Below are positions 44,863 to 53,658 of a stretch of 64,000 bases of DNA, piece by piece. The stretch comes from Cedecea sp000277545. Lineage in GTDB: Bacteria > Pseudomonadota > Gammaproteobacteria > Enterobacterales > Enterobacteriaceae. Every line of letters starts with the position of its first letter. Position 1 is the first letter of the stretch. Where the stretch lies: assembly GCA_050847315.1 (NCBI GenBank), contig CP193791.1. The stretch is one strand, 5' to 3'. A program made the position numbers and the translations under genes. Under the pieces are notes generated by a model that worked only from the letters and a program-made list of their open reading frames with translations, was not told where the DNA came from and did not search any database.

Positions 44863-46308
44863 TTACTGCATCAGAAGGTAAATCTGCGCATCACCGCGCT
44901 GGATGCTCAGCGCCATCACCGACGGCTTGCTGTCCATCACTTTACGCAGCTCAGCGATATTGTTCACCGCCTGCTGGTTCACGCCGACGATAATGTCACC
45001 TTTTTTCAGGCCAATACGCGCGGCCGGGGTATTTGGCTTCACGCTGGTGACCTGCACGCCTTTCTGGTCTTTACCGCCGCGGTTGCTCATCTCCGCACCT
45101 TCAATACCGGTGAAGATAGTGGCGGCATCAACCTGATTCTGAGTGCTTTGCTGCAGCTCCAGACTCACCGTCACTGGCTTGCCATCACGCAGCAGACCCA
45201 GCGAGATTTTGCTGCCCACTGGCATAGAACCCACTTCTGCGCGCAGTGCGGCAAAACTACTGATCGCCTTGCCGTTCAGCGTGGTGATCACATCTCCTGC
45301 TTTGATCCCTGCTTTAGCCGCGGAAGAGTTCGGCATGACCTGGCTGACAAACGCGCCACGCTGAGCGTCGACTTTCATCGCTTTCGCCAGCTCGGAGTTC
45401 AGCTCAGTGCCCATAATCCCCAGCTCGCCGCGACGAACCTGACCGTACTGCACCATCTGAGCGGTCAGGTTTTTCACCATGTTACTCGGGATAGCAAAGC
45501 CGATACCGATGTTGCCGCCGTCCGGGGCCAGAATCGCCGTGTTGATACCGATAAGCTCGCCGTTCAGGTTAACCAGCGCCCCGCCGGAGTTACCGCGGTT
45601 GATCGCCGCATCGGTCTGGATAAAGTTTTCGTAGTTTTCCACGTTCAGGCCGCTACGGCCCAGCGCAGAAACGATACCGGAGGTCACGGTTTCGCCCAGG
45701 CCATATGGGTTACCGATGGCTACGGTGTAATCACCTACGCGCAGCGCGTCGGAGTCGGCAATTTTAATCGCCGTCAGATTTTTAGGATCCTGCAGCTGAA
45801 TCAGCGCGATATCGGAGCGTGGGTCTTTACCCACCACTTTGGCGTCAAACTTACGGCCATCGCTTAGCTGAACTTTAATCACGGTGGCGTTATCCACCAC
45901 GTGGTTGTTGGTCACGACATAGCCTTTCGCCGCATCAATAATTACCCCAGAGCCCAGGGCCATAAATTTCTGCTGCTGGCTGCCTCCGTCACCACCACCG
46001 CCCTGAGCACCACCGCCCTGGCAGAAAGGTGAGCTTTGGAACGGCGAACCGTCCTGGCAGAACGGGGAATTGTCGCCGAAGAATTGCTGGAAATTACGCC
46101 CCATACGCGGAGTATTTACCGTTGTGCTCCCTTCAACGTTGATACTCACCACTGAAGGCATCACCTGCTCCAGCATCGGCGCAAGGCTTGGCAGCGGCTG
46201 CGCAGCAGATGCGGAAGAGGCCGTCTCAGCGGCGGAGGCAGACATCGGACTCAGCGCCAAACCCAGACTAAGAGCCAGCGCACTCATTGCTAACGTGGTT
46301 TTTTTCAT
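44863..46308 (-). CDS. degP: Periplasmic serine protease / chaperone DegP (HtrA)
   Basis: Degrades or holds misfolded envelope proteins. 481 residues (E. coli 474). Signal peptide 1-26 (LALSPMSASAAE). Catalytic triad: His in TNNHVVDN, Asp in KDPRSDIALIQ, Ser in NRGNSGGALV (about 240). The LA loop contains SPFCQDGSPFQSSPFCQ with two Cys, then a Gly-rich run longer than in E. coli. Two PDZ domains follow (about 290-380 and 395-481). It is preceded by sigma-E and Cpx-like sites and is convergent with yaeH. Confidence 0.97.
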   Translation of the reverse strand: MKKTTLAMSALALSLGLALSPMSASAAETASSASAAQPLPSLAPMLEQVMPSVVSINVEGSTTVNTPRMGRNFQQFFGDNSPFCQDGSPFQSSPFCQGGGAQGGGGDGGSQQQKFMALGSGVIIDAAKGYVVTNNHVVDNATVIKVQLSDGRKFDAKVVGKDPRSDIALIQLQDPKNLTAIKIADSDALRVGDYTVAIGNPYGLGETVTSGIVSALGRSGLNVENYENFIQTDAAINRGNSGGALVNLNGELIGINTAILAPDGGNIGIGFAIPSNMVKNLTAQMVQYGQVRRGELGIMGTELNSELAKAMKVDAQRGAFVSQVMPNSSAAKAGIKAGDVITTLNGKAISSFAALRAEVGSMPVGSKISLGLLRDGKPVTVSLELQQSTQNQVDAATIFTGIEGAEMSNRGGKDQKGVQVTSVKPNTPAARIGLKKGDIIVGVNQQAVNNIAELRKVMDSKPSVMALSIQRGDAQIYLLMQ

Positions 46309-46359
46309 GGAATCATCTCAACTTTCAAATAACGCAAAATTGCTGTGTTGGTACACCAT

Positions 46360-46386
46360 TCAGAGTGAAGTTTACGCGCTAAGTTC
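46360..46386 (-). promoter_or_regulatory. Sigma-E promoter of degP
   Basis: On the minus strand GAACTT (46386-46381), a 16-base spacer and TCTGA (46364-46360), an exact match to the core sigma-E pattern, 52 bases before the degP start. E. coli degP is a classical sigma-E target. Confidence 0.85.
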
Positions 46387-46415
46387 AGCGCTTAAGTGCA
46401 TGGAAAAAGTAAAAA

Positions 46416-46433
46416 TTTATTCTCTATCTTTAC
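46416..46433 (-). promoter_or_regulatory. Probable CpxR site upstream of degP
   Basis: On the minus strand GTAAA, 8 bases, ATAAA, within a block (TTTTGTAAAGA...AATAAATTTTTAC) that resembles the Cpx-controlled segment of E. coli degP. The spacing departs from the simple GTAAA-N5-GTAAA consensus, as I recall it also does in E. coli. nlpE, a Cpx activator, is in the same window. Confidence 0.55.
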
Positions 46434-46450
46434 AAAACTCCCGAGAAAAC

Positions 46451-47965
46451 TCACTCCACCGCCATCAGGCGTCGATACTCATCCCAGGCATATAAATCGG
46501 TCATTCCACTGATGTAATCCTGAATAAGCCTTGCACGGAAATAGTATTCCCACACGGAAAAATCAAGGCTTGCCGGGTGCAAAGCGCTCACCGCTTCTAC
46601 ATAGGCAAGCCTATGTTTAGTTGAAAGTTTGTGGAAAAGTCTTGATTCAATAGGCAGACGACGCAGGCTTTCCTTGCTCACCAGCTCCGTGAAGTCCTCC
46701 GTTGAAAGCTCGAGTAAGGGACTGTAAATATCCAGTAAACCGCTGATAACCCGATAACCCTGCAGCTCCAGTTGCTCAATATCCGGGTGGCTGAAGACCT
46801 GCCGCACGGCCACCTGCTTGTACAGCTCCAGCAGTCGGGCATACGGGCTGTCGTCCTCCAGCAGCGCATGATTGAACTCGCCGGAATAAATCTCAGGCAA
46901 ATTGTCGATAAAACGCTGGGCGGCATACGGCGCCAGTTTGTTTAGCGTATTGACGCGCAGGTACATAAAGAACTGATCTTCCGCACTGCGGCGCATTTGG
47001 TTGGTGCGGGATTTCTCCCAGGCATCTTTGACTACCAGCTCAAAGAGATCGCCTTTCTTCTGCTCGCCCCAGGACTCGCTCAGATGCTGATAAAGCTGCT
47101 CGACGCTGAAAATACGTTTCTCAACGGCATCTTCGAGATCCGCCACGCAGTAAGAAATATCGTCCGCTGCCTCCATGATCCAGGTTAGCGGAAAACGGCT
47201 GTACTCGCCCAGGTTCAACTCTTTGCGCAGGCGCTCGATGTATCCTTCTTCCGACAAATAAAAGCCCGGCTTCTTCATCAAATAAGCGTGGCTTGCTGGC
47301 GGCTTTTGGGCAAACCAGGCCGGGCGGGTGTATTTGAGAATGCAGCCGACCTGCGCCCAGGTCAGGTTCATCCGCAGCAGGCTGTGCACCAGCCGGATGC
47401 CTTGCGCATTCCCTTCAAAATGGCACAAGTCCTGGCGAACTTTGCTGCGTAACGTATTTAATCCCTCTTCGCCTTCGCGCAGCCGGAGCACCTCCACCTT
47501 GCAGCGATCGTCACTGCGTGGCTGTCCGCCGCTGTCTTTCGGCTGCAGACGCTGGCGGAACCAGTCGTTAATCGCCGACTCGCCAAAATGCCCGAACGGC
47601 GGATTGCCGATGTCATGCATCAGGCAGGCCATTTCCACTATGCTTTCAAACGGGCCAGTTAGCTCATCCAGCCCATATTTCTCCAGCGCCTTCTGCTCTT
47701 TCAGGCGGCTAAGGATCTCTTTGGCAATGTAGCGCCCGACCTGCTGCACCTCCAGCGAATGGGTAAGACGGGTGCGCACGGCAGCATTACGCTCCAGCGG
47801 GAAGACCTGCGTTTTCTGCTGCAGGCGGCGAATTGCGGGAGAATTAATGATCCTGCCGCGATCGCTTTCGAAGATACGCAGGATCTCAAGTTCGCTCTTC
47901 TCTCCTTCGGGCGAGCGGAAGCGTCGGTGCCAGTTAATTTTTTTGCGGAAGTCTATTTCGCTCAT
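46451..47965 (-). CDS. dgt: Deoxyguanosinetriphosphate triphosphohydrolase
   Basis: Hydrolyses dGTP to deoxyguanosine and triphosphate; an HD-fold hexamer that binds single-stranded DNA. 504 residues (E. coli 505). The HD motif is MACLMHDIGNPPFGHFGE (about 115-130), with an upstream metal His in RTRLTHSLEVQQVG and a downstream Asp in IMEAADDISYCVADLED. The start at 47965 (MSEIDFRKKINWHRR) has AGGAG upstream; an in-frame extension to 48004 is rejected. It is transcribed towards degP, with 142 bases between them holding the degP promoter, and diverges from mtnN. Confidence 0.96.
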   Translation of the reverse strand: MSEIDFRKKINWHRRFRSPEGEKSELEILRIFESDRGRIINSPAIRRLQQKTQVFPLERNAAVRTRLTHSLEVQQVGRYIAKEILSRLKEQKALEKYGLDELTGPFESIVEMACLMHDIGNPPFGHFGESAINDWFRQRLQPKDSGGQPRSDDRCKVEVLRLREGEEGLNTLRSKVRQDLCHFEGNAQGIRLVHSLLRMNLTWAQVGCILKYTRPAWFAQKPPASHAYLMKKPGFYLSEEGYIERLRKELNLGEYSRFPLTWIMEAADDISYCVADLEDAVEKRIFSVEQLYQHLSESWGEQKKGDLFELVVKDAWEKSRTNQMRRSAEDQFFMYLRVNTLNKLAPYAAQRFIDNLPEIYSGEFNHALLEDDSPYARLLELYKQVAVRQVFSHPDIEQLELQGYRVISGLLDIYSPLLELSTEDFTELVSKESLRRLPIESRLFHKLSTKHRLAYVEAVSALHPASLDFSVWEYYFRARLIQDYISGMTDLYAWDEYRRLMAVE

Positions 47966-48059
47966 GCCCACTCCTGTTCCGTTGATAAGGAGACTGTATG
48001 CCATGATAGACTATGCCCCGAAAATTGAGTCATGTTCCACCACATTAGCGAGTATCTCT

Positions 48060-48758
48060 ATGAAAGCAGGCATTATTGGTGCAATGGAAGAAGAAGTTAC
48101 GCTGCTGCGTGACAAAATCGAAAACCGTCACACTCTGAGCATCGCCGGTTGCGAAATTTATACCGGGACGCTGAACGGCGTTGAAGTCGCGCTGCTGAAG
48201 TCCGGCATCGGCAAAGTTTCTGCGGCCATGAGTGCTACGCTGCTGCTGGAACACTGCAAGCCAGACGTGATCATCAACACCGGTTCCGCAGGTGGCCTGG
48301 CGCCGACGCTGAAAGTGGGTGATATCGTGGTATCTGAAGAAGTGCGTTATCACGATGCTGACGTCACTGCTTTCGGTTACGAATATGGCCAGATGGCGGG
48401 CTGCCCGGCAGCTTTCATTGCCGATAAAAAGCTTATTGAGGCAGCAGAAACCTGCATTAAAGAGCTGGATCTGCACGCGGTTCGCGGCCTGATCGTCAGC
48501 GGCGATGCGTTTATTAACGGCTCAGTGGCGCTGGCAAAAATTCGCCACAACTTCCCGCAGGCCGTGGCGGTAGAAATGGAAGCGACGGCCATCGGCCACG
48601 TTTGCCATAACTTCAACACGCCGTTTGTGGTTGTACGCGCCATCTCCGACGTGGCCGATCAGCAGTCCCACCTGAGCTTCGAAGAATTCCTGGCCGTCGC
48701 CGCCAAGCAATCCACCCTGATGGTGGAAAAACTGGTTCAGCACCTGGCTCGTGGCTAA
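48060..48758 (+). CDS. mtnN: 5'-methylthioadenosine / S-adenosylhomocysteine nucleosidase
   Basis: Cleaves MTA, SAH and 5'-deoxyadenosine; feeds methionine salvage and AI-2 synthesis. 232 residues, as in E. coli. Catalytic Glu 12 in GAMEEEV, substrate loops NTGSAGG near 75 and VEMEATAIGHV near 172, and catalytic Asp in AISDVADQQS (about 197). The start at 48060 gives the family N-terminus; the longer reading from 47772 is antisense to dgt. It overlaps btuF by 8 bases. Confidence 0.97.
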   Translation: MKAGIIGAMEEEVTLLRDKIENRHTLSIAGCEIYTGTLNGVEVALLKSGIGKVSAAMSATLLLEHCKPDVIINTGSAGGLAPTLKVGDIVVSEEVRYHDADVTAFGYEYGQMAGCPAAFIADKKLIEAAETCIKELDLHAVRGLIVSGDAFINGSVALAKIRHNFPQAVAVEMEATAIGHVCHNFNTPFVVVRAISDVADQQSHLSFEEFLAVAAKQSTLMVEKLVQHLARG

Positions 48759-49551
48759 GCTCATCCTTTGGCGCGGGGCGACCGCCCTGCTCCTTTGCCT
48801 CCCGGCGCTGCTGTTTGCGGCGCCTCGGGTCATCTCCCTCTCTCCCGCTAATACAGAACTGGCCTTCGCCGCCGGTATCACCCCTATTGCGGTGAGCGCT
48901 TACTCTGATTACCCGCCGCAGGCAAAGCAGATTGAACAGTTAGCCAACTGGCAGGGCGTGAACTTCGAGCGCATCGTTGCCCTGAAACCGGACGCAGTCC
49001 TCGCCTGGCGAGGTGGTAACCCGGACAGGCAGGTAAACCAACTGGTTTCGCTGGGCATTAAGGTCATCTGGCTGGATCCTAAAAGTGTTGCCGACGTTGA
49101 GGCCGCGCTGCGTCAGCTAGCCCCGCTCAGTCCAACACCAGAAAAGGCAATCAAAGCCGCAGAGACGCTATCCCGGCAGTTTGCAGAGCTAAAAACTCGC
49201 TACAGCCATACCCAAAGCAAAAAAGTGTTCCTGCAGTTCAGCCAGCAGCCGCTGTTTACCACCAGCAAAGATTCCATTCAGAACGAAGTCGTTGAGCTTT
49301 GCGGTGGACGCAATATTTTCGCTGACAGCCGGGTTCCCTGGCCGCAGGTCAGTCGCGAGCAGGTTCTGACGCGCCAGCCGCAGGCTATTATTATCTCGGG
49401 CGATGCGAGCAATATTCCGTCGGTGCAGCAGTTCTGGAGTAATCAGTTGAAAGTTCCGGTTATTGCCGTGAATGATGACTGGTTTACTCGCTCGGGCCCG
49501 CGTATTATCCTCGCCGCAAAACAGCTCTGCGAAGAGCTGGCGAAAGCTTAA
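48751..49551 (+). CDS. btuF: Vitamin B12 periplasmic binding protein BtuF
   Basis: Delivers cobalamin to the BtuCD ABC transporter. 266 residues, as in E. coli. The start is GTG at 48751 inside the end of mtnN (8-base overlap). Signal peptide 1-23 ends LLFAAPRV; the mature class III binding fold has RVISLSPANTELAFAAG (TroA-like start), SYSDYPPQA-like AYSDYPPQAKQIEQ, WRGGN and PWPQVSREQVL. btuC and btuD are elsewhere. First genes mtnN-btuF-yadS form a likely operon. Confidence 0.95.
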   Translation: MAKLILWRGATALLLCLPALLFAAPRVISLSPANTELAFAAGITPIAVSAYSDYPPQAKQIEQLANWQGVNFERIVALKPDAVLAWRGGNPDRQVNQLVSLGIKVIWLDPKSVADVEAALRQLAPLSPTPEKAIKAAETLSRQFAELKTRYSHTQSKKVFLQFSQQPLFTTSKDSIQNEVVELCGGRNIFADSRVPWPQVSREQVLTRQPQAIIISGDASNIPSVQQFWSNQLKVPVIAVNDDWFTRSGPRIILAAKQLCEELAKA

Positions 49552-49573
49552 CGTCATGCTCTGAGGGTCATAA

Positions 49574-50194
49574 ATGCTGGTCTATTGGCTGGATATTGTC
49601 GGTACCGCCGTGTTCGCTATTTCCGGCGTTTTGTTGGCCGGAAAGCTGCGGATGGATCCCTTTGGCGTGCTGGTGCTTGGGGTAGTTACCGCGGTAGGCG
49701 GGGGAACCATCCGCGATATGGCGTTAGCCAACGGCCCGGTATTCTGGGTGAAAGATCCCACGGACCTTGTCGTCGCCATGGTGACCTGTATGCTGACGAT
49801 CGTCCTGGTTCGCCAGCCGCGACGCCTGCCTAAGTGGGTACTTCCCGTGCTGGATGCCGTCGGCCTGGCCGTGTTTGTTGGCATCGGCGTCAATAAAGCG
49901 TTTCTGGCCCATGCCAGCCCGCTGGTTGCAATCTGCATGGGCGTAATCACTGGCGTAGGCGGCGGGATCATCCGCGACGTATTGGCTCGTGAAGTCCCGA
50001 TGATTCTGCGCACCGAGATTTATGCCACCGCCTGTATTATTGGCGGTATTGTCCACGCCACGGCTTACCACACCTTTAACGTCCCGCTGGAGCAGGCCAG
50101 TATGATTGGTATGGTGGTCACGCTGGCGATTCGCCTGGCGGCCATCTACTGGCACCTTAAACTGCCGACCTTTGCGCTAAATGACCGACAATAG
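49574..50194 (+). CDS. yadS: Inner-membrane protein YadS (UPF0126 / TRIC domain)
   Basis: 206 residues (E. coli 207) with about seven hydrophobic segments arranged as two similar halves. Each half carries the family motif: GTAVFAISGVLLAG ... GVVTAVGGGTIRDMAL near 35-50, and GVGVNKAFL-like GIGVNKAFLAH ... GVITGVGGGIIRDVLA near 120-135. The G-G-G-x-I-R-D repeats line the pore in TRIC channels, which conduct monovalent cations. The substrate of this member is not established. It lies 22 bases after btuF; GAGGG precedes the ATG. Confidence 0.9.
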   Translation: MLVYWLDIVGTAVFAISGVLLAGKLRMDPFGVLVLGVVTAVGGGTIRDMALANGPVFWVKDPTDLVVAMVTCMLTIVLVRQPRRLPKWVLPVLDAVGLAVFVGIGVNKAFLAHASPLVAICMGVITGVGGGIIRDVLAREVPMILRTEIYATACIIGGIVHATAYHTFNVPLEQASMIGMVVTLAIRLAAIYWHLKLPTFALNDRQ

Positions 50195-50197
50195 CGA

Positions 50198-50231
50198 TAA
50201 AAAAGCCGCGTTTGATACGCGGCTTTTTTAT
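50198..50231. terminator. Bidirectional terminator between yadS and erpA
   Basis: AAAAAAGCCGCG, TTTGATA loop, CGCGGCTTTTTT, between convergent genes. Confidence 0.88.
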
Positions 50232-50243
50232 TTCAGCAACTTA

Positions 50244-50591
50244 TCAGATGCTGAAGGAGGAACCACACCCGCAGGTGCTTTTCGCGTTCGGGTTAGTCAC
50301 CACGAAGCGGGAGCCTTCCAGGCCTTCGCTGTAATCCACCGCGCCACCGACCAGGTATTGCAGGCTCATTGGATCCACAACCAGGGCAACGCCCTGCTTC
50401 TCTATGGTCATATCGCCGTCGTTGATCTGGTCGTCAAAGGTAAAGCCATACTGGAAGCCGCTGCAACCACCACCGGTGATATAGACGCGAAGTTTCAGAT
50501 TCGGGTTCTCTTCGTCTGCAATCAGACTTTTCACTTTATTGGCTGCGGCTTCGGTAAACTGCAGCGGCAGCGCTACTACGTCATCACTCAT
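50244..50591 (-). CDS. erpA: Iron-sulfur cluster insertion protein ErpA
   Basis: A-type carrier that delivers [4Fe-4S] clusters, notably to IspG and IspH of the isoprenoid pathway. 115 residues (E. coli 114; one extra residue near the N-terminus). The three cluster-binding cysteines are at 43 (GGGCSGF), 107 and 109 (STCGCGSSFSI). The start at 50591 has GGGAG upstream and matches the family; a 19-residue extension is rejected. Cytosolic. It follows clcA's stop-side region: clcA lies upstream in the same direction, about 80 bases away. Confidence 0.97.
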   Translation of the reverse strand: MSDDVVALPLQFTEAAANKVKSLIADEENPNLKLRVYITGGGCSGFQYGFTFDDQINDGDMTIEKQGVALVVDPMSLQYLVGGAVDYSEGLEGSRFVVTNPNAKSTCGCGSSFSI

Positions 50592-50671
50592 TTTTTGCTC
50601 CCAACAATTAACAAGTCGGGCAGAAAACAACCCGCACTTTTGCGGCATTATCTAATACCCGAGTAATTCGT

Positions 50672-52093
50672 TCAAGTATTCTGCCCGGCGGAAGCCTGCT
50701 CGCCCGCACGCGCTTTCTCAGCTTCTTGTTTTGCCAGAGTTCTTGCCAGAATCACCGAGTATAGCGGTTTCCCGCCCAAAAATTGTGCCAACAGTGTCGC
50801 CCCAAGACAGGTGATAATCATTGGCAGAATGAGCTGGTAATTATCCGTCATCTCAAGCACCAGCACGATAGCGGTGAGCGGTGCACGCAGTGAGGCGGCG
50901 AGTAACGCTCCCATTCCGGCAATCGCAAAGGTGCCCATATCAAGATGATACGCGGGGAACCAGGCGGCACAAGCCGTGCCAAACGCGGTGCCAAGCAGCG
51001 TGCCCAGCGCCAGCATCGGGGCAAAAATACCGCCCGGTGCACCGGAGGAGAAACAGAGTAAAGTGGTGATGACCCGAGCGATGAACAGGAACAGCAGCAT
51101 GCCGATGGTGTAATTCCCCACGGCCGCAATCGGGATAAGGCTAAACCCGCCGCCGGACGCCGCCTGCTGAATAAGCCCCAGCACACCGCAAAGCCCGCCA
51201 ATAAGCCCGCCGATCAGCACCCACTTCTTAATGTTGCCGCCGTGAATGCGCTGGAACATATCCTGAGCGCCGATCACCAGCCGGTTAAACACCACGCCGA
51301 CAATGCCAAAAATCATGCCGAGGATCAGATACAGCCAGAGCGTGTTGACCGGCGCATCCGCAAGTTTGCCCACCTGAATCACCGTGGTTTCGGTATTAAA
51401 GATCCGAAACACGATGCTCGACATAATCACGCCGATAAACACCGCTTTTATCGAAATCAGGTTATAGCGGAACTGGGTACGCATCTCTTCGATGATAAAC
51501 AGGATCCCGGCCAGCGGCGCATTAAATGCCGCAGACAGCCCGGCAGCAGCGCCAGTTGCCAGCAGCGAATGACGAGCTTCCGCACTTTTCATGCGGAAAA
51601 TGTCCGTCACCATACGCCCGATGTTACCGCCAAGCTGTACGGTCGGCCCTTCACGCCCCAGCACCATTCCCGCGCCGAGCGTGCCCATCCCGCCGATGAA
51701 TTTCACCGGGATCACGCGCCACCAGCGCACCGGCCGCAAATCCTCCAGTGCCCCTTCGATTTCAGGAATGCCCGACCCACCGGCTTCAGGCGCGAAACGA
51801 CGCACCAGAAAATAGCCGACCATCGCCAGCAGCGCCGAGCTGATAAACGCCAGCGGCCACACCAGCCAGGCGCTGTCCGCGACCTGCGCCAGCATACCGA
51901 TACGGTGCTGAAGCACCCAGTTAACCGACTTCTCAAACGCCACGCCGACCAGGCCCGCTAGCGTGCCAACCACCGCGGCCATCAGCAAAATCATTAGCGG
52001 CATTTTATCCTGGCCAATCAGACGACGCAGAATCGCTCCGCGACGCTGTTGGACGCTTTGCGCCTGATCGAGAGAGTTATGGGCTAAATTCAT
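50672..52093 (-). CDS. clcA: H+/Cl- exchange transporter ClcA
   Basis: CLC antiporter (2 Cl- per H+) that supports extreme acid resistance. 473 residues from ATG 52093, which aligns without gaps to the E. coli N-terminus; an ATG seven codons upstream (52114) lacks a ribosome-binding site. Selectivity motifs: GSGIPEIEG (about 106-114), GREGP with gating Glu 148, GGIFAPMLALG near 355 and Tyr in GKPLYSVIL (about 445). The proton glutamate Glu 203 is in LFIIEEM. About 18 helices in inverted repeat. The acid-linked ldcC is also in this window. Confidence 0.95.
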   Translation of the reverse strand: MNLAHNSLDQAQSVQQRRGAILRRLIGQDKMPLMILLMAAVVGTLAGLVGVAFEKSVNWVLQHRIGMLAQVADSAWLVWPLAFISSALLAMVGYFLVRRFAPEAGGSGIPEIEGALEDLRPVRWWRVIPVKFIGGMGTLGAGMVLGREGPTVQLGGNIGRMVTDIFRMKSAEARHSLLATGAAAGLSAAFNAPLAGILFIIEEMRTQFRYNLISIKAVFIGVIMSSIVFRIFNTETTVIQVGKLADAPVNTLWLYLILGMIFGIVGVVFNRLVIGAQDMFQRIHGGNIKKWVLIGGLIGGLCGVLGLIQQAASGGGFSLIPIAAVGNYTIGMLLFLFIARVITTLLCFSSGAPGGIFAPMLALGTLLGTAFGTACAAWFPAYHLDMGTFAIAGMGALLAASLRAPLTAIVLVLEMTDNYQLILPMIITCLGATLLAQFLGGKPLYSVILARTLAKQEAEKARAGEQASAGQNT

Positions 52094-52202
52094 GGTTCCG
52101 AACCGGTTAGTCATACAAATAAGGCGGGCATTTTACCCACAGAAAAGACCTTCGTCTTATTAAATTAGCTAATAAACCGTAACGTTTGATTTGGGCAAAT
52201 AT

Positions 52203-52231
52203 TTCAACGCGAGGCAGGTTTCACATAGAAT
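52203..52231 (+). promoter_or_regulatory. Possible hemL promoter
   Basis: TTCAAC (52203-52208), a 17-base spacer and TAGAAT (52226-52231), about 40 bases before the hemL start. The -35 is weak. Confidence 0.4.
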
Positions 52232-52270
52232 AGCCCGCTGTCACCATTTCCACGAATCAGGAGCCGATTC

Positions 52271-53551
52271 ATGAGTAAGTCTGAAAACCTGTACGCCGCA
52301 GCCCGCCAGGTCATTCCCGGCGGCGTTAACTCTCCGGTACGCGCCTTTACCGGCGTAGGCGGAGTGCCTCTTTTTATCGAGCGTGCGGACGGGGCTTACC
52401 TGTATGACGCAGACGGTAAAGCCTATATCGATTACGTTGGCTCATGGGGCCCAATGGTGCTCGGCCACAATCACCCGGCGATCCGCAACGCGGTCATTGA
52501 AGCCGTTGAGCGCGGCCTGAGCTTTGGGGCGCCAACCGAAATGGAAGTGAAAATGGCGGAGCTGGTTTGTGAGCTGGTGCCGACCATGGACATGGTTCGT
52601 ATGGTGAACTCCGGCACCGAAGCCACCATGAGCGCTATCCGCCTCGCTCGCGGCTACACTGGCCGGGATAAAATCATCAAATTCGAAGGCTGCTACCACG
52701 GCCACGCGGATTGCCTGCTGGTGAAAGCCGGTTCCGGGGCTCTGACGCTCGGCCAACCAAACTCTCCAGGCGTGCCGGCTGACTTTGCGAAGCACACCCT
52801 GACCTGCACCTATAACGATCTGGCCTCCGTGCGCGAAGCCTTTGAGCAATATCCTCAGGACGTGGCCTGTATCATCGTTGAACCCGTCGCGGGCAACATG
52901 AACTGTATTCCTCCGCATGCGGACTTCCTGCCGGGCCTGCGAGCGCTGTGCGACGAATTTGGTGCACTGCTGATTATTGATGAAGTGATGACCGGCTTCC
53001 GCGTGGCGCTGGCGGGCGCCCAGTCTTACTACGACGTCGAACCAGACCTGACCTGCCTCGGCAAAATCATCGGCGGCGGGATGCCAGTCGGCGCCTTCGG
53101 TGGCCGTCGCGAAATCATGGACGCGCTGGCACCAACGGGCCCGGTTTACCAGGCGGGCACGCTCTCCGGGAACCCTATCGCCATGGCGGCGGGCTTCTCC
53201 TGCCTGACAGAAGTGTCGCAGCCCGGCGTTCATCAGACCCTGACCGAGCTGACGGAAATGCTGGCTAACGGCCTGTTGAATGCGGCTAAAGCAGAAAACC
53301 TCCCACTGGTGGTGAATAACGTCGGCGGCATGTTCGGCCTGTTCTTCACCGATGCCGAAACCGTCACCAGCTATAAAGACGTGGTTGCCTGCGATGTAGA
53401 GCGCTTCAAGCGCTTCTTCCACCTGATGCTGGAAGAAGGTGTATACCTTGCGCCGTCTGCGTTTGAGGCGGGCTTTATGTCCGTGGCGCATAGCAAAGAA
53501 GATATTCAGCGGACCATCGACGCGGCACGCCGCGTGTTTGCGAAGCTGTAA
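52271..53551 (+). CDS. hemL: Glutamate-1-semialdehyde 2,1-aminomutase
   Basis: PLP enzyme forming 5-aminolevulinate, the haem precursor. 426 residues, as in E. coli. The PLP lysine is in CLGKIIGGGMPVGAFGG (about 265); other conserved parts are VIPGGVNSPVRAF near the start, MVNSGTEATMSAIRLARG, EGCYHGHAD and LIIDEVMTGFR with the PLP Asp. GGAGC precedes the ATG. It is convergent with fhuB, separated by an inverted repeat. Confidence 0.98.
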   Translation: MSKSENLYAAARQVIPGGVNSPVRAFTGVGGVPLFIERADGAYLYDADGKAYIDYVGSWGPMVLGHNHPAIRNAVIEAVERGLSFGAPTEMEVKMAELVCELVPTMDMVRMVNSGTEATMSAIRLARGYTGRDKIIKFEGCYHGHADCLLVKAGSGALTLGQPNSPGVPADFAKHTLTCTYNDLASVREAFEQYPQDVACIIVEPVAGNMNCIPPHADFLPGLRALCDEFGALLIIDEVMTGFRVALAGAQSYYDVEPDLTCLGKIIGGGMPVGAFGGRREIMDALAPTGPVYQAGTLSGNPIAMAAGFSCLTEVSQPGVHQTLTELTEMLANGLLNAAKAENLPLVVNNVGGMFGLFFTDAETVTSYKDVVACDVERFKRFFHLMLEEGVYLAPSAFEAGFMSVAHSKEDIQRTIDAARRVFAKL

Positions 53552-53556
53552 TTTTA

Positions 53557-53658
53557 CCCTCACCCCGGCCCTCTCCCTGGAAGGGCGAGGGGGAAAACAG
53601 CAGATTTATGCTCTTTTCAGTTCCCTCTCCCCTTTGCGGAGAGGGTTAGGGTGAGGGG
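53557..53658. repeat. Intergenic inverted repeat between hemL and fhuB
   Basis: The left arm CCCTCACCCCGGCCCTCTCCC (53557-53577, one arm) is the imperfect reverse complement of the right arm at 53638-53657, which reads GGAGAGGGTTAGGGTGAGGG. The central 60 bases hold a second, smaller CCCTCTCCC / GGGCGAGGG pairing. This type of CCCTCACCC...GGGTGAGGG palindrome is common between genes in enterics and other proteobacteria. It fills the whole gap between convergent hemL and fhuB and probably also stops transcription both ways. Confidence 0.75.

Noticed and set aside
47772..48059. 96-codon upstream extension of mtnN
   Set aside because: It lies antisense to dgt; family length and conserved N-terminus place the start at 48060.
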